The position numbers and the translations under genes are program-made. Shown here in pieces: positions 1 through 6,012 of a stretch of 10,061 nt of DNA. The notes below the pieces were generated by a model. The model saw only the letters and a list, made by a program, of their open reading frames with translations, made no database searches and had not been told where the DNA came from. Source of the stretch: Verrucomicrobiota bacterium (GTDB lineage: Bacteria > Verrucomicrobiota > Verrucomicrobiia > Opitutales > Opitutaceae); assembly GCA_030832235.1 (NCBI GenBank), contig JAURJO010000177.1:1-10061 (forward strand), in the 5' to 3' direction. Positions within the stretch are counted from its first letter, which is position 1, and every line of letters begins with the position of its first letter.

Positions 1-2
1 AC

Positions 3-509
3 GATGCGCCCTCGGAAGACGGTGTGAAAGGCCGCGGTCGTTTGCACAATCTCAAGGGATGGGGCGTGGCCGAGAACGCGGCGCCCTTCGATCCGCCGGG
101 TTCCAAGCGCGAATTTTTCACGCCGAACGACGGCGGCTACCGCGTGCCTCGCATCGTGTCCGACATCTGCGAGGCACGCCCCATCCATCTCGGTCTCATC
201 GACGGCATCACGACGCTCAACTGGGCGGAGGGACCGTGGGTGAAGGGCCGCACGCAGCGCATCGCCTCGCCGGGCGTGATCATCTGCGGATTCAACCCGG
301 TGGCGACCGACGCGGTCGGGACCGCCGTGATGGGCTTCGACAACCTGCGCGCGTCGCGCGGCATCGCGCCGTTCCTGCCCGGCGACAATCACCTGGTGAT
401 GGCCGAGCGCGCCGGTCTCGGCCCCTGCGATCTTTCCCGTATCGACGTGGCCGGTGTACCGATCGCGAAGGTGCGGAGCCGTGAGTTCCCCGACCCCAAG
501 GCGGGCTGA
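3..509 (+). CDS. DUF362 domain protein (3' part)
   Basis: The reading frame is open from the window edge, so the true start lies upstream and only the last 168 residues are seen. The GTG at 24 is in frame but is not a convincing start. The protein matches the C-terminal half of DUF362 proteins: an LGLIDGITTLNWAEGPW stretch, corresponding to the family's 'DG...EGPGP' segment, followed by GVIICGFNPVATDAVGTAVMGF, corresponding to the 'DPVAvDavga.lmGf' signature. DUF362 proteins are poorly characterised; some carry 4Fe-4S clusters or Tat signals, but no cysteine cluster appears in the visible part (only two scattered cysteines, in SDICEA and IICGF). The biochemical role is unknown. The stop lies 11 bases from the end of the convergent 521-1306 gene. 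Family assignment is fairly sure; function is not. Confidence 0.82.
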   Translation, partial: DAPSEDGVKGRGRLHNLKGWGVAENAAPFDPPGSKREFFTPNDGGYRVPRIVSDICEARPIHLGLIDGITTLNWAEGPWVKGRTQRIASPGVIICGFNPVATDAVGTAVMGFDNLRASRGIAPFLPGDNHLVMAERAGLGPCDLSRIDVAGVPIAKVRSREFPDPKAG

Positions 510-520
510 GGTCCGCTGCC

Positions 521-1306
521 TCAGGGCACCTCGTAGATTTCGACCAGCACGGTTCCGGTGCCGCCGTCGGCGCTCGTGACCTGCGCGGTGTAAAGTCCGG
601 CGGGGAAAGGCATCATCACAACAACGTCGCGGGTTCCGCGCGGGATCGGGAAGGCGCCGCTGCGGGCGAGAGAGTCGGCGAGGTCCTGTTCGTAGGTCAG
701 GCCGCCGACGACCGCGGGATAGGCGTAGCCGTTCTCGTACGGGCGCCCGGTGGCATCGAGGATGCGAAGCACAGGAGCGCGCAACGGGTTGGCCACTCCG
801 AATTGCGCGAGTGCCGGGCCGACCGCGCGCACGATGACCTTTTTCGCCGTCCCGGAGGAAGCGACGACGAAGCCGGCCGTGACCGTCGCCTCCGGTCCGG
901 CGCCAAGTTCCGCGCGGGTGGAGATGTTGAGGAGGCGGTCGACGGGTCCGACGCCGAGCACGAGTGTCTGGGAGGGAACGGGCAGCGCCGTGGGACTGGT
1001 ATGAAGGCAGGCGTAGGAGCCGGCGTCAGCCGCGGTGACGGAGTCCAGGACGAGGCTGCGATCGGTCGCGCCCGGCAGCGCGCGGTTGTTGCGCGTCCAG
1101 AGGTAACCGAAACCTACGCGGGCCTCCGGGCCGACGATCTGCACGCGCTCGCCGGCCGGCACGGTCACTCGCGACGGTGAAACCGCCCGAATGCCGTTGC
1201 CGATATCAAGGTGGAGCGTGGTTTCGCCGGCGGGTCGGGTGGTCTGGGCGGCAAGGATTCCGGCAAGCGTGAGGTTCAGCACGGCGGAACGTCGGATGAT
1301 CTTCAT
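521..1306 (-). CDS. Secreted Ig-like protein with C-terminal VEVYE-type module
   Basis: This 261-residue protein probably acts outside the cytoplasm. The start chosen is the ATG at 1306, because MKIIRRSAVLNLTLAGILAA is a good signal peptide (basic n-region, hydrophobic core, cleavage near residue 20). The frame stays open back to 2026, but that extension is antisense to a well-supported gene. Residues about 41-118 resemble an Ig-like domain: a core tryptophan at 70 and the F-strand signature DAGSYAC with Cys100. The usual B-strand cysteine is missing (ERVQIVG). Residues 124-261 form one copy of a module also found twice at 6016-6813 and partly at 9910-10061. Its landmarks are RAVGPALAQFGV, SGAFPIPRGTRD, PAGLYTAQV and the C-terminal tail VLVEIYEVP. 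No enzymatic motif is visible; adhesion or surface display is a guess. The start codon lies inside a perfect 10-bp inverted repeat. Confidence 0.82.
   Translation of the reverse strand: MKIIRRSAVLNLTLAGILAAQTTRPAGETTLHLDIGNGIRAVSPSRVTVPAGERVQIVGPEARVGFGYLWTRNNRALPGATDRSLVLDSVTAADAGSYACLHTSPTALPVPSQTLVLGVGPVDRLLNISTRAELGAGPEATVTAGFVVASSGTAKKVIVRAVGPALAQFGVANPLRAPVLRILDATGRPYENGYAYPAVVGGLTYEQDLADSLARSGAFPIPRGTRDVVVMMPFPAGLYTAQVTSADGGTGTVLVEIYEVP
524..937 (-). repeat. VEVYE C-terminal module, copy A
   Basis: This stretch encodes residues 124-261 of the Ig-like protein. It aligns by eye with the two modules of the large monooxygenase. Shared landmarks in order are an N-S-R-A opening strand (LLNISTRAELG), a hydrophobic strand (TVTAGFVVASSGT), a basic/hydrophobic strand followed by GPALAQFGV, a P-L-x-D segment, GAFPIPRGTRD, P-P/A-G-x-Y-T-x-Q-V, and GTVLVEIYEVP at the protein end. 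Copy A lacks the ANDNW motif, having NGYAYP there instead. The similarity is at protein level; DNA identity looks modest. Confidence 0.75.
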
Positions 1307-1335
1307 GCGAGGATGAGGCGGACGTTCCTCGCATG
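1304..1335. promoter_or_regulatory. Perfect 10-bp inverted repeat including a start codon
   Basis: CATGCGAGGA (1304-1313) and TCCTCGCATG (1326-1335) are exact reverse complements separated by 12 bases. The left arm contains the start codon (read on the minus strand) of the 521-1306 gene, and arm centres are 22 bp apart, about two helical turns. It could be an operator for a dimeric regulator, or an RNA hairpin hiding the start codon; in the RNA the only GAGGA ribosome-binding-like stretch would be paired in the same stem. The sequence fact is certain; either role is inferred. Confidence 0.6.
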
Positions 1336-1454
1336 GGCTGGTTGGCGCAAGCAGCGCGGATCCAGGCGATGCCGCGAGGGGTTCGCCGATCGGTTCCGGC
1401 TGAAACCGGGCTGGCGTTCCGCGTCCCCCGCGTGAAGCTCCGCCGCATTCCCCT

Positions 1455-2483
1455 ATGATCCCCTCCAGCCTCCGTCGCCTGGCCGGTCTCGCCGGTGCCA
1501 TCTTCCTCGCCTCCTTCGCCTTCGCCGCCGCTCCATCGGCCGCGGGACCCTTCGCGGGCCGCTGGGCGCTCACCTTGCCCAACGGGGCCGCGGGATGGCT
1601 CGAGGTCGACGATCGTGGGGGTTGGCTCGACGGCGCCATCCTCTGGGGAGGGGGAAGCGTACTCCCGGCGGCCCATGTCCACGTCGCCGACGGCGTGCTG
1701 ACGCTCACGCGCGTGCGCGATGTCGAGCGCAAGGATGCCGCGGGTAAGGTCGTGCGGCGGCAGCAACTCACCGAAACGGTCACCGCGCGCCTCGAAGGGG
1801 ATCTGCTCCGCGGCACCCGCGTGACGCCGCGTCCCGCCGGCAATGGTGCCGATCGCGCCGATTTTTCCGGCCGTCGCATCCCGCCGCTGCCGGCACGGCC
1901 CGATCTTGCCAAGGTGAAGCTCGGTGAGCCGGTGGCGCTCTTCAACGGACGTGACCTCGCCGGCTGGCGCGTGAAGGAGGAGAATCTCAAGAGCGCCTGG
2001 TCGGTGGAGCAGGGCAATCTCGTCAATCGGCCGCCGGATCATCCCCCGGGTAAGCCGGCTCCGCGTACCGCGAATCTCCGTACCGAGCGCGAATTCGAGG
2101 ACTTCAACCTCAAGCTCGAGGTCAACGTGCCCAAGGGCAGCAACAGCGGCGTCTACCTGCGCGGCATCTACGAGATCCAGGTCATGGACTCGTTCGGGAA
2201 GGCCCTCGATTCCCACAACATGGGCGCTGTCTACAGCCGCATCACGCCTTCGGTCGCCGCCGAGAAGCCGGCCGGCGAATGGCAGACGCTCGACATCACT
2301 CTTGTCGACCGCCACGCGACGATCGTTCTCAACGGGCGCGTCATCATCGACAACCAGCCGCTCCTCGGCTGCACCGGCGGCGCGATGTGGTCCGACGAAC
2401 TCCGCCCCGGCCCCATCTACCTGCAGGGCGACCACGGTGCGGTGTCGTACCGCAACATGGTGCTGCGCCCGGTCGTGAAGTGA
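1455..2483 (+). CDS. Secreted DUF1080 (3-keto-disaccharide hydrolase family) protein
   Basis: The protein has 342 residues. The N-terminus MIPSSLRRLAGLAGAIFLASFAFAA is a signal peptide with cleavage near residue 25-30, which supports the ATG at 1455. Residues 32-138 form an unassigned beta-rich region (GRWALTLPNGAAGWLEVDD onward). Residues about 159-338 are the DUF1080 concanavalin-like fold: LFNGRDLAGW at 162-171, SGVYLRGIYEIQVMDS at 231-246, and GPIYLQGDHGAVSYRNM at 319-335. Family members include hydrolases of 3-keto-glycosides and are abundant as secreted proteins in Verrucomicrobiota and Planctomycetota. A sugar-degrading role in the periplasm or outside the cell is therefore plausible but the substrate is unknown. 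The gene diverges from the Ig-like gene across 148 bases and converges on the alpha/beta hydrolase with a 26-base gap. No Shine-Dalgarno sequence precedes it (the leader reads CATTCCCCT). Confidence 0.92.
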   Translation: MIPSSLRRLAGLAGAIFLASFAFAAAPSAAGPFAGRWALTLPNGAAGWLEVDDRGGWLDGAILWGGGSVLPAAHVHVADGVLTLTRVRDVERKDAAGKVVRRQQLTETVTARLEGDLLRGTRVTPRPAGNGADRADFSGRRIPPLPARPDLAKVKLGEPVALFNGRDLAGWRVKEENLKSAWSVEQGNLVNRPPDHPPGKPAPRTANLRTEREFEDFNLKLEVNVPKGSNSGVYLRGIYEIQVMDSFGKALDSHNMGAVYSRITPSVAAEKPAGEWQTLDITLVDRHATIVLNGRVIIDNQPLLGCTGGAMWSDELRPGPIYLQGDHGAVSYRNMVLRPVVK

Positions 2484-2509
2484 CGGTGCGCCTCGCGGGC
2501 CGCCCGTGT

Positions 2510-3478
2510 TCAGCGTGCGCGGCTGAGGGTCGCGATGAGATAGGCGGTGACGTCCGCGTGCCGGACCTCCGGCGCTCCGGGATAGACCAGTTCGCACGGC
2601 ACGCCCGCGGCGCGCAGTCGTTCCTGCAGTTTCACGCCAAAGTTGGCGGTGTGCGTGGGATCCTTCTGATCCTGGCCCAAGGCGGGCGGAGCACCGTACT
2701 GGAGATAGACCGGTGGATCGCCGGCGCCGGCGTGTTCAAACGGTGAATATTTCCGGATCCACGGCAGGAGGCGATCGCGGGCGGCGAGGAACGGCGCGAA
2801 CTGGGTGTCGCGGCTGCGCAGGTCGCCCGGGTCGGGCATGAAGCCGAACGCGTGGCCGCCGTAGCGGCTGTTGGGCGTCCACTCCTTCATCTGCGCCGGA
2901 TCGAGGGTCGTCTGCGCCCCGCTCACGGCCGCGCACCACAGGCGGGTCGACTGGCGGGCGACCGGGTCGGAGCTCGCAGGATCCGCAAGGTCGTCATTGA
3001 ACGCGAGCCACAGGCTGGAGCAGGCGCCGGCTGATCCGCCGGTGGCGCCGACGCGTCCGGCATCGAGGTTCCACTCGACGGCGCGGCTGCGGACAAATTG
3101 CAGGGCGCGGGTGGCGTCCTCCAACGGCCAGCGCACCGGAGGCTCCACGCCGGCGCGGATCGCCTGCGTCACGAAACGGTAGTTGATCGAGACGACCGAG
3201 ATTCCGGCCGCGAGGTAGCGTTCCAGACCGGAGACCCGCGCCTTGTCGCCATTCACCCAGCCGCCGCCGTGAATGTGAAAAACCAACGGCGCGGGTCGCG
3301 CCGATTCCGCGCGCCAGAAGTCGAGCACCTGCCGTTCGTGGCTTCCATAGGCGACGTTGGCGAGGGTTGGCGCACGCTGCGGCGCCTCGGTCTTAGGAGT
3401 CTTGGCGGGCTCGCCCGCGCCCAGCGGGGCGACGAGAAGTCCCAGCGTCAGGAGAGGGCTTGAAAACAGGGTGCGCAT
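2510..3478 (-). CDS. Exported alpha/beta hydrolase, esterase/lipase-like
   Basis: The protein has 322 residues. The ATG at 3478 gives a short signal peptide (MRTLFSSPLLTLGLLVAPLGA, cleavage near 21), so the enzyme is probably periplasmic. The oxyanion motif HGGG is at 70-73 (FHIHGGGWVNGDK) and the nucleophile elbow GGSAG is at 147-151 with Ser149 as the likely nucleophile. This arrangement is typical of HSL-like and BD-FAE-type carboxylesterases. The catalytic Asp is probably Asp270 or Asp273 after the strand VYLQYG, and the His probably His307 (EVRHADV), with His276 as an alternative. It probably cleaves small carboxylic or carbohydrate esters; the substrate cannot be read from sequence. It lies 24 bases downstream of the TlpA-like gene on the same strand, so co-transcription is likely. 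Its leader has only a weak AGG. Confidence 0.9.
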   Translation of the reverse strand: MRTLFSSPLLTLGLLVAPLGAGEPAKTPKTEAPQRAPTLANVAYGSHERQVLDFWRAESARPAPLVFHIHGGGWVNGDKARVSGLERYLAAGISVVSINYRFVTQAIRAGVEPPVRWPLEDATRALQFVRSRAVEWNLDAGRVGATGGSAGACSSLWLAFNDDLADPASSDPVARQSTRLWCAAVSGAQTTLDPAQMKEWTPNSRYGGHAFGFMPDPGDLRSRDTQFAPFLAARDRLLPWIRKYSPFEHAGAGDPPVYLQYGAPPALGQDQKDPTHTANFGVKLQERLRAAGVPCELVYPGAPEVRHADVTAYLIATLSRAR

Positions 3479-3502
3479 GACCTGATGGAGTGGGTGTTCG
3501 TC

Positions 3503-4195
3503 TCAATTCTTTCCGGAGTCGTTCGCGGGCTTTACCGGGCGCAGCGGAATCGGGGCCGGACCGGCTTGCTTGGGCAGGGAACGCATCGTCTCCCGTTTCT
3601 TCAGGTCGGACTCGGCTTTCGCGACCACCGCCGGATCGACCTTGATGCCGGCCTTGGCCAGCGCGCCGTCGAGGATCTTCTCTCCCGGCATGTAACCCAC
3701 GACTGAATCCACGATGCGGCCCTCGCGATCGATGATGTACTGCGTCGGGATGCCGCGCACGCCGTAGAGCGCGAGGGAAGCCCGGCCTGGCGCCCGTTCG
3801 GCGGCGTCATGGCTCCATTTGATGTCGGGATACTTGGACGCGTTGGCCTTCACCCAGCGTTCGAACGACGCGCGGGTGTCGCTCGTGCATGAGCCGAGGA
3901 CGACGACACCCTGGTCCTTGTACTGGGCGGCTACTTCCTGCGTGTGCGGCATCGCGGCGATGCACGGCCCGCACCACGGCGCCCAGAAATCGAGGACGAC
4001 CACTTTGCCGCGGAAGTCCGAAAGGCGCACGGTCTTGCCCGCGGGATCCTGGGTCGCGAAGTCCGGCGCGACCACGCCGGCGCCGAGTGGGGCCGCGGGC
4101 GCCGGAATGGTTTCCGCGGCGGTGGCGATTCCGGTGAAGAATGCCAGTGCGATCAAAACGACGGGAAGGAGCGTAGGCCGGCGGGGCGTTTTCAT
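3503..4195 (-). CDS. TlpA/ResA-like thiol-disulfide oxidoreductase
   Basis: The protein has 230 residues. The ATG at 4195 begins a clear signal peptide (MKTPRRPTLLPVVLIALAFFTGIATAA, cleavage near 27), placing it in the periplasm, soluble or anchored by an uncleaved signal. The thioredoxin/AhpC-TSA fold covers about residues 40-182: APDFATQDPAGKTVRLSDFRGKVVVLDFWAPW, the active site WCGPC at 74-78, and the cis-proline loop RGIPTQY with Pro150. An extra cysteine is at 103 (GSCTSD). The C-terminal tail from about 185 is charged, then proline-rich, and is not part of the fold. Family members reduce or exchange disulfides in the envelope, including on apocytochrome c. It is the first gene of a likely operon with the alpha/beta hydrolase. 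A link to heme attachment on the cytochrome encoded at 6013-9126 is possible but only inferred. Confidence 0.93.
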   Translation of the reverse strand: MKTPRRPTLLPVVLIALAFFTGIATAAETIPAPAAPLGAGVVAPDFATQDPAGKTVRLSDFRGKVVVLDFWAPWCGPCIAAMPHTQEVAAQYKDQGVVVLGSCTSDTRASFERWVKANASKYPDIKWSHDAAERAPGRASLALYGVRGIPTQYIIDREGRIVDSVVGYMPGEKILDGALAKAGIKVDPAVVAKAESDLKKRETMRSLPKQAGPAPIPLRPVKPANDSGKN

Positions 4196-4290
4196 GGTGG
4201 CAATGTGTCCCGACGTGGATCCGGCGACAACGTGTTTCCGGCGGGCAAAGTAGTCCGCGGCAAACGGTCGCGGTCACATCGGATGCCTTT

Positions 4291-4309
4291 CGTCCGGAAG
4301 CACCGGACG
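4291..4309. other. 7-bp perfect hairpin, CGTCCGG / CCGGACG
   Basis: CGTCCGG (4291-4297) and CCGGACG (4303-4309) are exact reverse complements around the loop AAGCA. It sits 96 bases upstream of the TlpA-like start codon and 30 bases from the REP-like palindrome. It lacks a T-tract on either side. Possible roles are a structured leader, a protein-binding site, or part of a composite REP element. Confidence 0.5.
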
Positions 4310-4335
4310 GACATTCGTTGCGAGACGCGTGCGAT

Positions 4336-4358
4336 GTAGCCGAGGGCGTCCCCCTCGG
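4336..4358 (+). repeat. Candidate REP element: GTAG plus palindrome
   Basis: The tetranucleotide GTAG (4336-4339) directly abuts a perfect 7-bp stem, CCGAGGG (4340-4346) and CCCTCGG (4352-4358), with the loop CGTCC. A 5' GTAG-type tetranucleotide followed by a GC-rich palindrome is the described layout of REP sequences mobilised by RAYT (REP-associated tyrosine) transposases. Only one copy is in the window and no RAYT gene is present, so repetition in the genome cannot be shown here. Confidence 0.5.
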
Positions 4359-4608
4359 ATCCCTGGGAGGCTCATTCCGCCCGTTTCCCTTTGATCCCGC
4401 TCGCTTGGTACTCTGCGACTTGTCCTCCGAAGCCTTCCGCGGATGAGGAAGCCTAGACGAACTGGGGGCACTCGCCCTTCCCAGCGCAGTCTGAGCGCTG
4501 CCAGCTGCACCACGGCAACAATCGCAACGGCGAGCCCAGTGGGATTGGGCGCCGCTTTCCGCCTGGTTTTCGCTGGCGAGGCGCGTCGGGCGGGCTTAGG
4601 TCGGGCCG

Positions 4609-5997
4609 ATGCTGAACGGCCTCTGGCTCGGGATGGTGGTGATCGCGGTGCTCGTCGGGGCGGCGGCGGGTCGCCTGCGCGAGGTGACGGACGGAGCGTT
4701 CGCGATGGCGGATCTGGCGGTAATGAAGATCGCGTTGCCGCTGGCCGGCGTGATGGCCCTCTGGCTCGGGCTCATGCGGTTGGCGGAGCGCAGCGGCCTG
4801 GTGCAGGTCATCGCTGGCGGGCTGCGCCCGGTATTACGCCGGCTTTTCCCCGAGGTTCCGGAGAATCATCCCGCGATGGGCGCGATGGTGATGAACCTCG
4901 CCGCCAACATGCTCGGTCTTGCCAACGCCGCCACGCCGCTCGGGCTGCGCGCGATGCGGCATCTCGAGGCGCTCAATCCGCGTCCGGGCACCGCGACGAA
5001 CGCGATGTGCACCTTCCTCGCGATCAACACCAGCAGCATCCAGCTGATCCCCGCGACAACGATAGCGATCCTCGCGGCGCAGAAGTCACAGGACCCGACC
5101 GCGATCGTCGGCACAGCGCTGATCGCCACTTTATGTTCCACGCTCGCCGGCATCTCGGCGGTGAAATGGATGCAGAACTGGCGGATGTTCCGCGTGGAGC
5201 CGGCGGGTCCGGGAGAAACGACGGCGGTTGCCGTCACCGCGGCCGGTGGAGGCACGACGGACCCGGAGCTGCCGCCGGAGCCGGCCCCGCTTTCGGCACG
5301 CGGACGCGCGGTGATCGCCCTCTTGGTTGCCGGGGTGCTCGGGCTCTGGCTCTGGATCACCGTCGCACCGGAAAGCCAGCGGGCCTTCACGGCCGCGGTG
5401 CACGGCGCGCTTTTCGACGGCAAGGCGCCCGCGGCGGCGCCTGATGTCGCGGCTCAAAGCATGATGCTGCGGGGTATCGGCACCCTTTCCCTGCTGGCGG
5501 TACCGTTCCTCATCGCGTTCTTCCCTGTCTACGCGTCGCTGCGCGGCGTGAAGGTTTACGAGGAGTTCGTGGAGGGGGCGAAAGAAGGTTTCTCGGTCTC
5601 GCTGCGCATCATCCCGTTCCTCGTGGCGATCCTGGTCGCGGTGGGCATGTTCCGCGGCGCGGGCGGCATCGAGTTCATGCAGCGACTGCTCTCGCCGTTG
5701 CTCACGCCGCTCGGGTTCCCGCCTGACCTGCTGCCGATCACGCTCGTGCGGCCGCTCAGCGGCGGCGCGACGACCGCGCTGTTCGCCGAGCTCGTGCAAC
5801 GCGTCGGTCCGGATTCCCTCACCGCGCGCATGGCGGGCACGATCATGGGCAGCACCGAGACGACGTTCTACGTCATTGCGGTCTACTTCGGTTCCGTGGC
5901 GGTGCGCCGCACGCGGCACGCCGTGGCGGCGGGACTTGCCGCGGACTTCACGGGCGTCGTCGCCTCGGTGATTGTCTGCCGCCTGATGTTCGCCTGA
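4609..5997 (+). CDS. Fused SpmA-SpmB (spore maturation family) membrane protein
   Basis: The protein has 462 residues. The ATG at 4609 is the earliest possible start because an in-frame TAG lies four codons upstream. Residues 1 to about 195 match SpmA, with HPAMGAMVMNLAANMLGLANAATP at 87-110 and CTFLAINTSSIQLIPATTIAIL at 134-155. A Pro/Glu/Thr-rich linker spans about 196-228, followed by a membrane segment near 233-252. Residues about 288-462 match SpmB, with EEFVEGAKEGF at 318-328, IPFLVAILVAVGMFRGAGG at 335-353, RPLSGGATTALFAEL at 381-395 and GSTETTFYVIAVYFGS at 414-429. Both halves are nucleoside-recognition/Gate-domain membrane proteins. In Bacillus, SpmA and SpmB act in spore core dehydration; in non-sporulating bacteria such fused forms occur with unknown substrate, probably a transporter. 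The stop lies 15 bases from the convergent monooxygenase gene. Confidence 0.93.
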   Translation: MLNGLWLGMVVIAVLVGAAAGRLREVTDGAFAMADLAVMKIALPLAGVMALWLGLMRLAERSGLVQVIAGGLRPVLRRLFPEVPENHPAMGAMVMNLAANMLGLANAATPLGLRAMRHLEALNPRPGTATNAMCTFLAINTSSIQLIPATTIAILAAQKSQDPTAIVGTALIATLCSTLAGISAVKWMQNWRMFRVEPAGPGETTAVAVTAAGGGTTDPELPPEPAPLSARGRAVIALLVAGVLGLWLWITVAPESQRAFTAAVHGALFDGKAPAAAPDVAAQSMMLRGIGTLSLLAVPFLIAFFPVYASLRGVKVYEEFVEGAKEGFSVSLRIIPFLVAILVAVGMFRGAGGIEFMQRLLSPLLTPLGFPPDLLPITLVRPLSGGATTALFAELVQRVGPDSLTARMAGTIMGSTETTFYVIAVYFGSVAVRRTRHAVAAGLAADFTGVVASVIVCRLMFA

Positions 5998-6012
5998 CGC
6001 AGTCGCGCCAGC

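Larger units (their letters stand above)
4196..4608. other. Hairpin-rich divergent intergenic region
   Basis: These 413 bases lie between the divergent TlpA-like and SpmAB genes. Open frames crossing them show no recognisable protein features and are treated as chance. Four perfect short stems are visible: 4291-4309 (7 bp), 4340-4358 (7 bp, preceded by GTAG), 4482-4500 (6 bp, loop of 7) and 4534-4550 (5 bp, loop of 7). None is followed by a T-run, so none looks like an intrinsic terminator. Both gene promoters must lie here, but no convincing -35/-10 pair was found. Confidence 0.6.

Noticed and set aside
505..536. Possible terminator between the DUF362 and Ig-like genes (GAGG...CCTC and TGCC/GGCA)
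   Set aside because: Only 4-5 bp interrupted stems and no T-tract; not distinguishable from chance in GC-rich DNA.
1395..1415. CGGTT ... AACCG dyad between the Ig-like and DUF1080 genes
   Set aside because: Short arms, no second copy elsewhere in the window, and no promoter elements next to it.
1206..2597. Long minus-strand open frames (back to 2597 and, in another frame, 2026) opposite the DUF1080 gene
   Set aside because: They are antisense to a well-supported secreted enzyme; only the part from 1306 downward, which starts with a signal peptide, is credible.
4560..4583. CGCCT ... AGGCG inverted repeat upstream of the SpmAB gene
   Set aside because: Five-base arms with a 14-base spacer are expected by chance; no supporting context.
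4443..5444. A 333-codon plus-strand frame overlapping the SpmAB gene
   Set aside because: Arg/Gly-rich translation without any family resemblance; the overlapping frame from 4609 carries clear SpmA and SpmB motifs.
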